Of a DNA stretch of 64,000 nt, positions 51,284-61,900 are shown in pieces. A model generated the notes under the pieces. That model worked only from the letters and a program-made list of their open reading frames with translations. It had not been told where the DNA came from and did not search any database. The stretch comes from an uncultured Muribaculaceae bacterium (lineage in GTDB: Bacteria > Bacteroidota > Bacteroidia > Bacteroidales > Muribaculaceae), in contig CANNVE010000014.1 of assembly GCA_947525975.1 (NCBI GenBank), positions 1-64,000 of the forward strand, in the 5' to 3' direction. The position numbers and the translations under genes were made by a program. Position 1 is the stretch's first letter. Every line of letters begins with the position of its first letter.

Positions 51284-53485
51284 TTATTTGTATGTGAAGG
51301 GAACTTTGGCGTGGATATCGGTCGACGAGGAGCCTATCAGCAGCATGAATTTTCCCGGCTCGGCCACCCATTGGTGAGCGGCATCGTCGAAATAGCGCAG
51401 ATGCTCGGGCAATATCCGGAATTCCACCTCACCAGTCTCTCCCGGCTTGAGCGAAATTTTTGAGAATCCCTTGAGCTCCTTAAGCGGACGGGGCAATGTC
51501 GATTTGAGGTCTGACACATAGAGCTGCACCACCTCAGATCCCTCGACTCCGCCTGCATTGGTTATCGGAATCCTGACCACGAGCGGCGCTCCGTCGGTCA
51601 TCTCCTTGGCCGAGGCCGTGGGCTTTCCGTATTCAAACTTAGTGTAGGAAAGCCCATGCCCAAAGGGGAAGAGTGCCGGAATCGACTTTGTGTCATGCCA
51701 ACGATAGCCTACGAGTATGTCTTCTCTATACTCCTGCCTCGGGCCAGACGATTCCACGCCGGGATAGGCTTCCGGGCCAAATGAGTGGGCGGCGCAGTCT
51801 TCAAGCCTTCTCGGTATGGAATACGGCATCTTGCCCGAAGGATTGACCTTTCCGGAGATGGCATCGGCCATGGCCGGCCCTATCATCGTGCCGAGGTACC
51901 AACTCTGCATCACTGCCGGCACCTTGCCGATCCAAGGCATCGAGTAGGCATTTCCGGTGACGTTGGCCACAACTACATTGGGGTTTGCATCGCAAAGCTC
52001 CTCTATGATGCGGTCTTGCCCCCACGGCAGCGAATATTCGCGGCGGTCAGTGCCTTCAGTGTCCTGGAAGCCATTCTTGTTGAGGCCACCGATGAAGATC
52101 ACCGCATCTACATCCTTGGCCATAGCCACGGCCTCGCGGCGAAGCGAGTCGAGCACATCCTGCGCCACGAGCTCCTCTCCGTCGTAGATCGGGCGGCCCG
52201 ATTTGTAGCCGGGCGCATAGAGCACTTCGGCGTAGACTTCTTTCAGGGCATCGAGCGGCGTAAACATATCCTTCACCTTGAGCTCTGACGAACCGCCGCC
52301 CTCGGTGAGATTGCGCACAGCGTTCTCTCCCACCACAAGCACGCGCTTGTAGCGGTCGGGGCGCAGAGGCAGCAGGCCGTCATTCTTCAAAAGCACTATC
52401 GATTCGTCGGCTATGCGCTTGGCTGCTGCGTAATGCTTGGCGAAATCGAGCGAACCGCGCGGAGCGCCTGAGTTCATGGCCGTGCGGAAAATAAGCCGAA
52501 GCACATTGGCGGCTTTGGCGTTGACCGAGGAGTCGGGCAATTCCCCGCTTTCGAGCATCTTCAGATAGGGATTGGCAAGATAGTAGTCGTCGCAGGTGAA
52601 TTCGCTTTCGGAGGTCAGGCCGTTGGTGTAAGTGCCCATCTCTATGTCGAGGCCGTTGAGTGCGGCCTGGCGCGTGTCATGCGTGCCGCCCCAGTCTGAG
52701 ATTACGGCTCCGTCAAAGCCCCATTCCCCCCTGAGGATGTCGCAAAGCAGGCGCGAATTGTGGCAGGCGTGCTGCCCGTCATATTGATTGTAAGCGCCCA
52801 TTATGCTCCACGTCTTGCCCTCGGTCACAGCCTTCTTGAAGGCCGGCAGATAGATCTCATACAAGGCTCGGTCAGAGACGCGCACATCTACGTTTCCGCG
52901 CCATGTCTCCTGGTTGTTGAGGGCGAAATGCTTCACGCAGGCGGCCACGCCATTCTTCTGCAGCTCTTGTATGTAGGGCACGGCCATCTCACCGGCCAGA
53001 TACGGGTCCTCGCCCATATACTCAAAATTGCGGCCATTGAGGGGAGTGCGGTATATATTCACGCCGGGGCCAAGGAGCACATCTTTCTCGCGGTATCTGG
53101 CTTCTTCGCCGATGTTGCGCCCATAGAGAGCCGCCATCTGCGGATTCCATGTAGCAGCCAATGCGGTCAGCGCCGGGAAAGCGGTAGAGTAATCATTGGC
53201 CCAATTGGCGTATCCCCAATCGTTCCAATTCACTTCAGCCCTGACACCGTGAGGCCCGTCGCTCATCCATAGCTCAGGGATGCCGAGGCGCGGCACTCCG
53301 GCGCTTGAGAATTTTCCTTGGGCGTGACAAAGAGCCACCTTCTCCTCCCGAGTCATCCTGGCCAGAGCATCCTCCACCCTCTGCTCAATAGGCAGCCTCT
53401 CATCAAGGTAGGCCGGGACAGCGTCATCGGCGCCGGCAAAAGCCATGCTCCCGCCCAACAGCGCCATCGCAACGATTTTTTTCAT
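51284..53485 (-). CDS. Glycoside hydrolase family 3 (beta-glucosidase-like)
   Basis: The 733-residue secreted enzyme has a signal peptide (about 1-19), the GH3 N-terminal barrel with catalytic nucleophile D264 in VISDWGG, KHFALNNQE and GPGVNIYRTPLNGRNFEYMGED (quoted in part). The GH3 C-terminal domain and a fibronectin-III-like end domain (about 650-725) follow. It likely releases sugars from beta-linked oligosaccharides; glucose versus xylose specificity is open. It is last in an apparent uvrB-ygiQ-GH3 run, 33 bp after the YgiQ gene, and far from the SusCD pair. Confidence 0.93.
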   Translation of the reverse strand: MKKIVAMALLGGSMAFAGADDAVPAYLDERLPIEQRVEDALARMTREEKVALCHAQGKFSSAGVPRLGIPELWMSDGPHGVRAEVNWNDWGYANWANDYSTAFPALTALAATWNPQMAALYGRNIGEEARYREKDVLLGPGVNIYRTPLNGRNFEYMGEDPYLAGEMAVPYIQELQKNGVAACVKHFALNNQETWRGNVDVRVSDRALYEIYLPAFKKAVTEGKTWSIMGAYNQYDGQHACHNSRLLCDILRGEWGFDGAVISDWGGTHDTRQAALNGLDIEMGTYTNGLTSESEFTCDDYYLANPYLKMLESGELPDSSVNAKAANVLRLIFRTAMNSGAPRGSLDFAKHYAAAKRIADESIVLLKNDGLLPLRPDRYKRVLVVGENAVRNLTEGGGSSELKVKDMFTPLDALKEVYAEVLYAPGYKSGRPIYDGEELVAQDVLDSLRREAVAMAKDVDAVIFIGGLNKNGFQDTEGTDRREYSLPWGQDRIIEELCDANPNVVVANVTGNAYSMPWIGKVPAVMQSWYLGTMIGPAMADAISGKVNPSGKMPYSIPRRLEDCAAHSFGPEAYPGVESSGPRQEYREDILVGYRWHDTKSIPALFPFGHGLSYTKFEYGKPTASAKEMTDGAPLVVRIPITNAGGVEGSEVVQLYVSDLKSTLPRPLKELKGFSKISLKPGETGEVEFRILPEHLRYFDDAAHQWVAEPGKFMLLIGSSSTDIHAKVPFTYK

Positions 53486-53518
53486 TGATAATAGTATTTA
53501 AGGTAATAAGTTGATGTC

Positions 53519-55390
53519 TTATTTCCGCGGACTGCCCGTCCGTGTCGGCCCGAACAGACGCTTTATCAGATCGGGGCGATGCAAACGCGTGAGCGAGCGG
53601 GTGATGTCCTGCCGGTAGGCTCGGTCATACCAGAAGAAGTATTTGCGTTGGGCCAACTTCTCCTCAGGCCGCACGGCGGTGAAGATTTTCTCACCGGTGT
53701 AGGGATGGTATCCACTGTAATAAATCTCTGTGGCCACTGTCATCGGCGTAGGCGTGAAATCCTGCACCTGCTCCAGATGGAAGTTGAGATCCTTGGTCTG
53801 GCAGGCGAGCTCGGCCATGTCCACTTCGCGGCATCCGGGATGACTCGAAATAAAATAAGGTATGAGCTGCTGGCGCAAGTCATATTTCCGGTTTACAGCA
53901 TCGAAAATATCCTTGAAATCGTGGAATAGGGCGAACGAAGGCTTGCGCATCACCTGCAGCACGGGGTCAGCCGTGTGCTCGGGAGCCACCTTCAGCCTGC
54001 CCGAGACGTGATCGCGTATCAGCTCTTCGTTGTATCTGCGGTTGGTCTTGTCCACGGCCTTGTCGCCCGTGGGGTGCATCGAGAGGTCATATCTCACTCC
54101 CGAGCCTATAAACGACTTCTTCACGGCCTGACAGGCATCTACGGCATGGTATATGTCGAGAAGCGGGCCATGGTCAGTGTTGAGGTTGCGGCATGGCGAC
54201 GGGTGCAGGCACGAAGGCCTCAGGCACTTGGCGCATAGGCTCTTGTCGCGGCCACCCATGGCATACATGTTGGCCGAGGGGCCGCCGAGGTCGCTGATGT
54301 ATCCCTTGAAATCGGGCATGCGCGTCACCTGCTCCACCTCCTTCATGATAGAGGTCTTTGAGCGCGAGGCAATGAATTTGCCCTGATGGGCCGAAATGGT
54401 GCAGAACGCACAGCCGCCGAAGCATCCGCGATGCAGATTGACGCTGTGGCGTATCATCTCATATGCCGGGATGCGCTTGCCTTTGTATCTCGGATGCGGC
54501 AGGCGGGTATAAGGCAGGTCGAATGCGCAGTCGATCTCGCCCTGCGTCATTGCCGGGCGCATGGGATTGGCCTTCACCACCCTGTCGCCATATCGCTGCC
54601 AGAGGCAGGCTCCGCCGTCCATGCGGTTGCTCTGCTGCTCGATGTGCTTGAAATTAGATGACTGCAGGCGCTTGTCGCGTCGGCAATCATCCCAGCTGTT
54701 GAGCACTATATCGGCGGCGGTGAGCGGATTGGGCTGCTCTTCCCTTTCCGGCATTTCAGATGCCGGAAGCATGATCACCGACTGGCGTAGATCCCTGATT
54801 TCCGATATCTTCTCACCGGCTGCAAGCCTGTCGGCCAACTCCACCACCGTGCGCTCGCCCATGCCGTAGAGCAGCATATCGGCAGGCGCGTCGAGTATGA
54901 TCGACGGCCGCAAGCGGTCCTGCCAATAGTCATAGTGCGAGAATCTGCGCAGCGAGGCCTCGATTCCGCCGGCCACAATGGGCACATCGGGATAAAGGCT
55001 CCGCAAAATCTTCGTGTATTCGATGGTGGGGTAATCCGGGCGCATGCCGTGGCGACCATCGGGGGTATAGGCATCGTCGCTGCGGCGGCGGCGATTGGCC
55101 GTGTAGTGATTCACCATCGAGTCCATGGCGCCGGCCGACACTCCGAAGAAAAGGCGCGGTGCGCCGAATTTCTTGAAATCGCGCAGATCATCGCGCCAGT
55201 TGGGCTGAGGCACTATGGCCACCTTGTAGCCCGCGGCCTGCAGCGACCTGCCGATCACAGCCGCCGCGAATGAAGGATGGTCGACATAAGCATCGCCCGA
55301 GAAGAGCACCACGTCGACATGATCCCACCCGAGCGCCCGCATCTCCTTGACCGACGTGGGCAGCCACTCCAATTTATCTGATTCTGACAT
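53519..55390 (-). CDS. YgiQ-family radical SAM protein
   Basis: The 623-residue protein has an N-terminal B12-binding-like region (about 20-120; VDVVLFSGDAYVDHPSFAAA in part), GIEASLRRFSHYDYW, the radical SAM cluster motif CFGGCAFC at about 330-337, KTSIMKEVEQ, and the typical APEHTADPVL and QVQDFTPTPMT. It binds a 4Fe-4S cluster and S-adenosylmethionine. The reaction of this family is unknown to me. It follows uvrB by 24 bp. Confidence 0.92.
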   Translation of the reverse strand: MSESDKLEWLPTSVKEMRALGWDHVDVVLFSGDAYVDHPSFAAAVIGRSLQAAGYKVAIVPQPNWRDDLRDFKKFGAPRLFFGVSAGAMDSMVNHYTANRRRRSDDAYTPDGRHGMRPDYPTIEYTKILRSLYPDVPIVAGGIEASLRRFSHYDYWQDRLRPSIILDAPADMLLYGMGERTVVELADRLAAGEKISEIRDLRQSVIMLPASEMPEREEQPNPLTAADIVLNSWDDCRRDKRLQSSNFKHIEQQSNRMDGGACLWQRYGDRVVKANPMRPAMTQGEIDCAFDLPYTRLPHPRYKGKRIPAYEMIRHSVNLHRGCFGGCAFCTISAHQGKFIASRSKTSIMKEVEQVTRMPDFKGYISDLGGPSANMYAMGGRDKSLCAKCLRPSCLHPSPCRNLNTDHGPLLDIYHAVDACQAVKKSFIGSGVRYDLSMHPTGDKAVDKTNRRYNEELIRDHVSGRLKVAPEHTADPVLQVMRKPSFALFHDFKDIFDAVNRKYDLRQQLIPYFISSHPGCREVDMAELACQTKDLNFHLEQVQDFTPTPMTVATEIYYSGYHPYTGEKIFTAVRPEEKLAQRKYFFWYDRAYRQDITRSLTRLHRPDLIKRLFGPTRTGSPRK

Positions 55391-55414
55391 AGCGAATTAA
55401 AGTCTTTGCGTTGG

Positions 55415-57502
55415 CTATTTCGTCTGCTCGAGTTTTTGCTCGAGCTTGATGATCTCGTCGCGCAAGCGGGCCGCTTCGATAAATTCCATATCCTTGGCGG
55501 CGCGCATCATCTGCGAACGCAGCTGCTCCACGTGCTTGAGCATCTGCTCGCGGTTCATGTATCCGATGACCGGATCGGCCGCGATGTCGACCCTTGTCGA
55601 GAATTCGTAATCGTATCCATGAGTCTTTGCCGCCTGCTTCTTGCCCGAGGCGCCACGCTGTCCGCGCGCTTGGCGGCGCGATGCTTCATCAAAGCCCGGC
55701 TCGGTCTCCTCAAGCGCGATGATTGAATTGCGGGCCTTCACTATGGCCTGGGGCGTGATGCCATGAGCCTCGTTGTAGTCAAGCTGCAGTTTGCGCCTGC
55801 GCTCGGTCTCGTCAATTGTGAGCTGCATCGACTCCGTGATCTTGTCGGCGTACATTATGACCTCGCCGTTGATGTTGCGCGCGGCTCGGCCCACCGTCTG
55901 CGTGAGCGACCGGTGGCTGCGCAGGAATCCCTCCTTGTCAGCGTCGAGGATGGCCACAAGCGACACCTCGGGCAGGTCGAGGCCCTCGCGCAGAAGGTTG
56001 ACGCCCACCAGCACATCGTAGACTCCAGCGCGCAGGTCGTCGAGGATGCGTATGCGGTCCATCGTGTCTACGTCGCTGTGTATGTATGCCGTTTTCACGC
56101 CCATCTTTATGAAATAGGCATTGAGTTCCTCGGCCATGCGCTTTGTGAGGGTGGTGACAAGAGTGCGCTCTCCCCTCTCGATGCGCACCTGTATCTCTTC
56201 CATAAGATTGTCGATCTGATTGACCGACGGGCGCACCCTGATCAGCGGATCGAGCAGGCCGGTGGGGCGTATCACCTGCTCCACCACCACGCCCTCGCTC
56301 CGGCCCAGCTCGTAGTCGGCCGGAGTGGCGCTGACGTAGATGGTCTGAGGCGTGAGGCTTTCGTATTCCTCGAATTTCAGAGGGCGGTTGTCGATTGCGG
56401 CGGGGAGGCGGAATCCGTATTCCACGAGATTCATCTTTCGGGAGATGTCGCCGCCGTACATGGCCCGGATCTGCGGGATCGTGACGTGGCTCTCATCTAT
56501 TATGGTGAGGAAATCATCAGGGAAATAGTCAAGCAGGCAGAAGGGGCGCGACCCCGGGGTGCGCCCATCGAAGTATCGGCTGTAATTCTCTATGCCCAAG
56601 CAATATCCCACCTCCTTGATCATCTCCACATCATAGGTTACGCGCTCATAGAGGCGCTTGGCCTCGAGCTCGCGCCCCTCGGCGTTGAACTGCGCCACTC
56701 TCTCGCCAAGATCAAGCTGTATCTGGGCCACGGCCGACGCCTGGCGCGCGGGAGTGGTCACGAAGATGTTGGCCGGGAAGATATTGAATGTCTCATGCTT
56801 GCCGAGCGAGATATTGTCCTGCGGATGCAGAGTGGAGATCGACTCCACCTCGTCGCCCCAGAACACTACGCGGAGAATGATCTCCTCGTAGGCCAGGCGT
56901 ATGTCGACCGTGTCGCCCTTGGCGCGGAAATTGCCTCTCTGCAGGTCCACCTCGTTGCGGCTGTAGAGTGCATTGACCAGCTGGCGCAGAAACTCATTGC
57001 GCGAGATCTTCTGCCCCACCCTGATGGGCACGATGCTCTGGTGGAAATCATCGGGATTGCCGATGCCGTAGAGGCACGACACCGACGACACCACTATGAT
57101 GTCCCTCCGGCCCGAAAGCAGGGCCGAAGTGGTGGCCAGGCGCAGCTTGTCGATCTCATCGTTGATCATCAGATCCTTCTCGATGTATTTGTCGACCGAC
57201 GGGATGTATGCCTCCGGCTGATAATAGTCGTAGTACGACACGAAATACTGCACCGAATTGTCGGGGAAGAACGACTTGAACTCGCTGTAGAGCTGAGCCG
57301 CCAAAGTCTTGTTGTGGCTCAAAATCAGCGTAGGCTTCTTCACCTCCTTGATCACATTGGCCATCGTGAAAGTCTTTCCCGAGCCCGTCACGCCGAGCAG
57401 CGTCTGCGCCGGAAGGCCCGAATTGACGCCCTCCACAAGCTGCGAGATAGCCTGGGGCTGGTCGCCCGTAGGCTTATAGTTTGATTCAATCCTGAATTCC
57501 AT
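55415..57502 (-). CDS. uvrB: Excinuclease ABC subunit B
   Basis: The 695-residue DNA repair helicase has Walker A LLGVTGSGKTFTMAN near residue 35-50, the beta-hairpin region VSYYDYYQPEAYIPSVD, DESHVTIPQ, the helicase motif GRAARN, and a C-terminal UVR motif (DMEFIEAARLRDEI) for UvrC. The ATG at 57502 (MEFRIESNYKPTGDQP) is right; an upstream in-frame ATG at 57535 lies before the -7 box. First gene of the run to ygiQ and GH3. Confidence 0.97.
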   Translation of the reverse strand: MEFRIESNYKPTGDQPQAISQLVEGVNSGLPAQTLLGVTGSGKTFTMANVIKEVKKPTLILSHNKTLAAQLYSEFKSFFPDNSVQYFVSYYDYYQPEAYIPSVDKYIEKDLMINDEIDKLRLATTSALLSGRRDIIVVSSVSCLYGIGNPDDFHQSIVPIRVGQKISRNEFLRQLVNALYSRNEVDLQRGNFRAKGDTVDIRLAYEEIILRVVFWGDEVESISTLHPQDNISLGKHETFNIFPANIFVTTPARQASAVAQIQLDLGERVAQFNAEGRELEAKRLYERVTYDVEMIKEVGYCLGIENYSRYFDGRTPGSRPFCLLDYFPDDFLTIIDESHVTIPQIRAMYGGDISRKMNLVEYGFRLPAAIDNRPLKFEEYESLTPQTIYVSATPADYELGRSEGVVVEQVIRPTGLLDPLIRVRPSVNQIDNLMEEIQVRIERGERTLVTTLTKRMAEELNAYFIKMGVKTAYIHSDVDTMDRIRILDDLRAGVYDVLVGVNLLREGLDLPEVSLVAILDADKEGFLRSHRSLTQTVGRAARNINGEVIMYADKITESMQLTIDETERRRKLQLDYNEAHGITPQAIVKARNSIIALEETEPGFDEASRRQARGQRGASGKKQAAKTHGYDYEFSTRVDIAADPVIGYMNREQMLKHVEQLRSQMMRAAKDMEFIEAARLRDEIIKLEQKLEQTK

Positions 57503-57522
57503 ACAATCGCGTTCTAAACCTA

Positions 57523-57553
57523 CAAAGTTAACCATTTCCCGCGAAATGACAAA
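57523..57553 (-). promoter_or_regulatory. Bacteroidetes-type promoter of uvrB
   Basis: On the minus strand a -33 TTTG (57550-57553) and a -7 TAACTTTG (57523-57530) are spaced by 19 bp. The leader to the ATG at 57502 would be about 16 nt. No LexA-like box was recognised here. Confidence 0.7.
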
Positions 57554-57605
57554 GCCCCCTGGACAATCAATTTCTAAAAAATGCTATAAAACATATTTAA
57601 TAAGA

Positions 57606-57690
57606 AAATTGGTCGATTTTTCCAATTTTTTGGTAGTTTTGGAAAATATTTGTTGGAAAATATTGTGTAACTTTGCAGTTGGAAAATAAT
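57606..57690. promoter_or_regulatory. Repeated TTGGAAAATA motif and RND-operon promoter
   Basis: TTGGAAAATA occurs at 57639, 57653 and 57679, at intervals of 14 and 26 bp. The second and third copies flank a -7 box TAACTTTG at 57668-57675. An AAAATTGG/CCAATTTT inverted repeat lies just upstream (about 57606-57630). The spacing around the -7 box suggests an operator for a regulator of the efflux operon. No regulator gene lies next to it. Confidence 0.5.
57668..57675 (+). promoter_or_regulatory. -7 box of the RND efflux operon
   Basis: TAACTTTG fits the consensus; the leader to the ATG at 57720 would be about 39 nt. The best TTTG upstream is at 57649-57652, slightly too close, so the promoter may depend on an activator or be weak. 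Confidence 0.5.
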
Positions 57691-57719
57691 ACACACGTTT
57701 TTATCATATAAAAGCCAAC

Positions 57720-58868
57720 ATGACATCATTGAAACTCAATTCGTTTGCGATCACTGCGGGACTGGCCTGCATTGTCGCTTCGTGTTCAGGCGGCCAGCAG
57801 CAGGCACAGACCCAGCAGCAGGCCCCCGAAATCGCTGTTATGACGATCCAGCCCACAGCATCAGAGCTGCAGTCAACCTACCCGGCCATCATCAAGGGCA
57901 AAACCGATATCGACATCCGTCCGCAAGTGACAGGATTCATCACCAAAGTGCATGTGGACGAAGGCGACTACGTGCGCAAAGGCCAGACTCTCTTCACTCT
58001 TGACCAGGTGCAATACCAGGCTGCCGTAGACCAGGCCCAGGCATCGGTCAACTCTGCCAAAGTGGCTGTGAGCAACGCGCAGATACAGGCCGACAACCAG
58101 AAGCGCCTGTATGACAAGAACATCATCAGCGAATCGCAGTACGTGACATCGGCCAACCAGCTCTCGCAGGCCAAGGCCGCTCTGGCGCAGGCTGAGGCTG
58201 CGCTGGCAAGCGCCCGCAAGAATTTGTCGTACACTGTGGTGACATCGCCCAGCGATGGCGTCGTAGGCTCTATCCCCAACCGCGAGGGCTCTCTGGCATC
58301 GCCCTCTTCGGCCCAGCCTCTGACCACCGTCAGCGAGAACAAGCAGGTCTACGCCTATTTCTCACTCAACGAGAAAGAGCTGCTCAAACTCACAGACAAC
58401 GGCGCCAAGAGCGTGGACGCAGCCATCAACGCCATGCCCGCCGTGAAGCTGCAGCTCGCCGACGGCACAGTATATCCGCTCGAAGGCAAGATAGCCACTG
58501 TGTCGGGCGTGATCAACAACACCACCGGAGCCGCTTCGGTGCGCGCCATCTTCAACAACGAGAACGGCATGCTTCGCAGCGGATCGACCGGCCAGATCAT
58601 CATCCCCGAGGTCTCTGACGCCGCAATCGTGATCCCGCAGAAGGCCACACAGGAGATTCAGGACAAGAAATTCGCCTACGTAGTCAATGACTCCAACAAG
58701 GTAGTGGCCACTCCCATCACAGTGCTTGGCGTAAACGACGGCCATAACTATGTGGTGACTTCGGGCCTCAACCCCGGCGATGTGATTGTGATCGAAGGCG
58801 TAGGCACCAAGGTGCGCGACGGAGGCATGATCAAACCCGTATCAGCCGCCGCACAGCCCGAGCAGTAA
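57720..58868 (+). CDS. RND efflux periplasmic adaptor lipoprotein (AcrA/MexA-type)
   Basis: The 382-residue protein has a lipoprotein signal with IVASC (acceptor Cys about 22), a Gln-rich linker, the split lipoyl domain (IDIRPQVTGFITKVHVDEGDYVRKGQ in part; VVTSPSDGVVGSI), an alpha-hairpin (about 100-160), a beta-barrel and a membrane-proximal domain. It links the RND pump to the outer-membrane channel encoded downstream. First gene of a three-gene operon. Confidence 0.95.
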   Translation: MTSLKLNSFAITAGLACIVASCSGGQQQAQTQQQAPEIAVMTIQPTASELQSTYPAIIKGKTDIDIRPQVTGFITKVHVDEGDYVRKGQTLFTLDQVQYQAAVDQAQASVNSAKVAVSNAQIQADNQKRLYDKNIISESQYVTSANQLSQAKAALAQAEAALASARKNLSYTVVTSPSDGVVGSIPNREGSLASPSSAQPLTTVSENKQVYAYFSLNEKELLKLTDNGAKSVDAAINAMPAVKLQLADGTVYPLEGKIATVSGVINNTTGAASVRAIFNNENGMLRSGSTGQIIIPEVSDAAIVIPQKATQEIQDKKFAYVVNDSNKVVATPITVLGVNDGHNYVVTSGLNPGDVIVIEGVGTKVRDGGMIKPVSAAAQPEQ

Positions 58869-58920
58869 GCGCAGGAATCCTCTCAAGGAATGAAATCAAA
58901 AATCTAAAATCTTCCAGATA

Positions 58921-61900
58921 ATGAAGTTAGATACATTTATTAACAGGCCTGTGCTCTCGACGGTGATCTCGATCTTCATCGTGCTGCTTGGCCTCATCGG
59001 CCTTGTGTCGCTCCCTGTGACGCAGTTCCCCGATATCGCGCCGCCCACCATCTCGGTGACCACGACTTATTACGGCGCAAACGCCCAGGCCGTGCTCAAC
59101 TCTGTGATCGCGCCTCTTGAAGAGTCGATCAACGGCGCCGAGGGCATGACATACATGGAATCAACCGCCACCAACACCGGATCGGCCACCATCAACGTAT
59201 ACTTCGAGCAGGGTTTCGACCCCAACATGGCCGCCGTCGACGTGCAGAACCGCGTGGCAAAGGCCCAGAGCCTGCTGCCCGCCGAGGTGACGAGCGTGGG
59301 CGTATTGACCCAAAAGCGCCAGACCTCCATGCTCCTCGGCATCTCGCTTTATGACGAAAACGGCGCATACAGCGAGGAATTCATCGAGAACTACATGAAG
59401 ATCAACATCGTGCCCCAGCTGCAGCGTATCTCGGGCGTGGGCGATGTGATGGTGATGGGCGCAGACTATTCAATGCGCGTATGGCTCAAGCCCGACGTGA
59501 TGGCGCAGTACAATCTGCAGCCCTCTGATGTGGCAGCCGCCCTGGCCGAGCAGAACGTCGAGGCCGCCCCCGGCGCTTTCGGCGAGCAAGGCAACCAGAC
59601 ATTCCAGTACAGCATGACTTATAAGGGCCGCCTCACCACTCCCGAGGAATTCGGCGACATCGTGGTGCGCGCCAACAGCAACGGCGAGACCCTCCTGCTC
59701 AAGGACGTGGCCGAAATAGAGCTGGGCCGCGTGACCTACGGCTTCCACAGCCAACTCAACGGCAAGACCTCGACCATGTGCATCATCTTCCAGACTCCGG
59801 GGTCAAACGCCACCACCATCATCAACGACTGTCTCGACTTCGTGGAGAACATGAAGGCTGAGCTCCCCGCCGGCATCGGCGTGGCCATCCCGCTCAACAA
59901 CAACGACTTCCTCTACGCCTCTATCCATGAGGTGCTCAAGACCCTGATCGAGGCATTCGTGCTCGTGTTCTTCGTGGTGTACATCTTCCTGCAGGATATC
60001 CGCTCCACCATCATCCCGGCCATCGCCATCCCCGTGGCGCTGATCGGCACATTCTTCATGCTCAAGCTCATCGGCTTCTCTGTCAACCTCATAACCCTCT
60101 CGGCCCTTGTGCTCGCGATCGCCATTGTGGTCGATGATGCGATAGTGGTGGTCGAGGCCGTGCACGCAAAGCTCGACGTCGGATACAAGAATGCCCGCAT
60201 GGCATCGATCGACGCCATGAGCGAAATCGCAGGCGCTCTGATCTCGATCACCCTCGTGATGATGCTTGTGTTCATCCCCGTGTCGTTCATGAGCGGCACA
60301 TCGGGCGTGTTCTACCGCCAGTTCGGCCTCACCATCGCCATAGCCGTGGGCTTCTCGGCCGTCAACGCGCTCACCCTCTCGCCCGCCCTCTGCGCGGTGT
60401 TCCTCAAAGGCCATGACGATAACGGCCATGAAAAGAACCTGAGCGAGAAAATGGGCGAAGCCTACAGCGCAGCCGGCCAGGCCGTGAAGAAGCGCTACGC
60501 AAGCCACCTCACCCTCGACATCCACCCCCTCATCACCATGATCTTCGTGGCCGCCACCATCACATTCATGGTGCTCGGATGGTTCCAGACCGAAGTGATA
60601 TGGAAGCTCATCGTGGCTGTGATCGTGGCCATCATCGGCGTGATGGGCATCTTCAACAAGCGATTCCACAATGGATTCAACAACGGCTTCAACCGTATGC
60701 TCAAGCAATACAGCAAGGTTGTGACCTTCTTCTGCAAGCACAAATTCACATCAGGCGGCATCGTGGCTGCCTCAGTGCTTGGCCTCGTGATGCTGATGAA
60801 GTCGACTCCCACATCGCTCGTGCCTTCGGAAGACACCGGCGTATTCTTCGTGATGCTCAACATGCCTCCCGGCACATCGCAGGAGCGCACAGGCCAGGAG
60901 CTTGAGAAAATCAACAAGGTGCTTATGACCCTCCCCGGCGTAAAGCTCACGCAGATGATCGACGGCTACAGCTTCATTGCCGGCCAGGGCGCCACCTACG
61001 GCACATTCATCGTGAAGCTCAAGGACTGGGAAGAGCGCGGCAAAGGCGAGAGCGTGAACGACCTGATCAAGATGGTCTACGGTCTGACCGCAGGCGTGGT
61101 CAAGGACGGCACAGTGGCCGCCTTCGCTCCGCCTATGATCACCGGATACTCGGCCACCAACGGCTTTGAAATCAAGATGCAGGACAAGACCGGCGGCGAC
61201 ATCAACCAATTCTTCGGCATCGTGCAGGGATTCCTCGCCGAGCTCAACAAGCAGCCCGAGATACAGATGGCCTACACCACCTTCAACCCCACCTTCCCGA
61301 TGTACATGGTCGACATCGACGTGGCCAAGGCCAAACAGGCAGGCATCAGCCCCAGCACTCTGCTCTCTACCCTGCAGGGATACTACGGCTCGATGTATGT
61401 GTCAAACTTCAACCGCTTCGGCAAGATCTACCGCGTGATGATGCAGGCCGACCCGGAAGACCGCGTATCGCCCGAGACCCTTAACGCCATCAAGGTGCGC
61501 AACGGCGCAGAGATGGCTCCCATCTCAAACTTTGTGAGCCTCCGACGCGTATACGGCCCTGACTTGCTCAACCGATTCAACATGTTCACCTCGATCTCCG
61601 TCAACGGCCAGCCCAATCCCGGATACTCGTCGGGCGATGCCATCGCCGCCATACAGCGAGTGGCTGCCCAGACCCTCCCCACCGGCTTCGGATACGAATA
61701 CGCAGGCATGACCCGCGAGGAAGCCAAGCAGGACTCAAGCGCCACAGCCGTGATCTTCGGCCTCTGCCTCCTCTTCGTCTACCTGCTGCTTTCAGCGCAG
61801 TATGAGAGCTACATCCTGCCTTGGGCCGTGATCCTCTCAATTCCGTTCGGCCTCATGGGCTCATTCATCTTCGCCAAGATGGAAGGCCTCGACAACAACA

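Noticed and set aside
55763-57484. A 573-codon open frame on the plus strand opposite uvrB
   Set aside because: It is wholly antisense to a clearly recognised uvrB, shows no domain and has the His/Leu/Val/Arg-rich composition of a frame read opposite GC-rich coding DNA.
59803-60741. A 312-codon open frame on the minus strand opposite the RND pump gene
   Set aside because: It is very rich in His, Glu and Asp, has no domain, and lies inside a conserved transporter gene.
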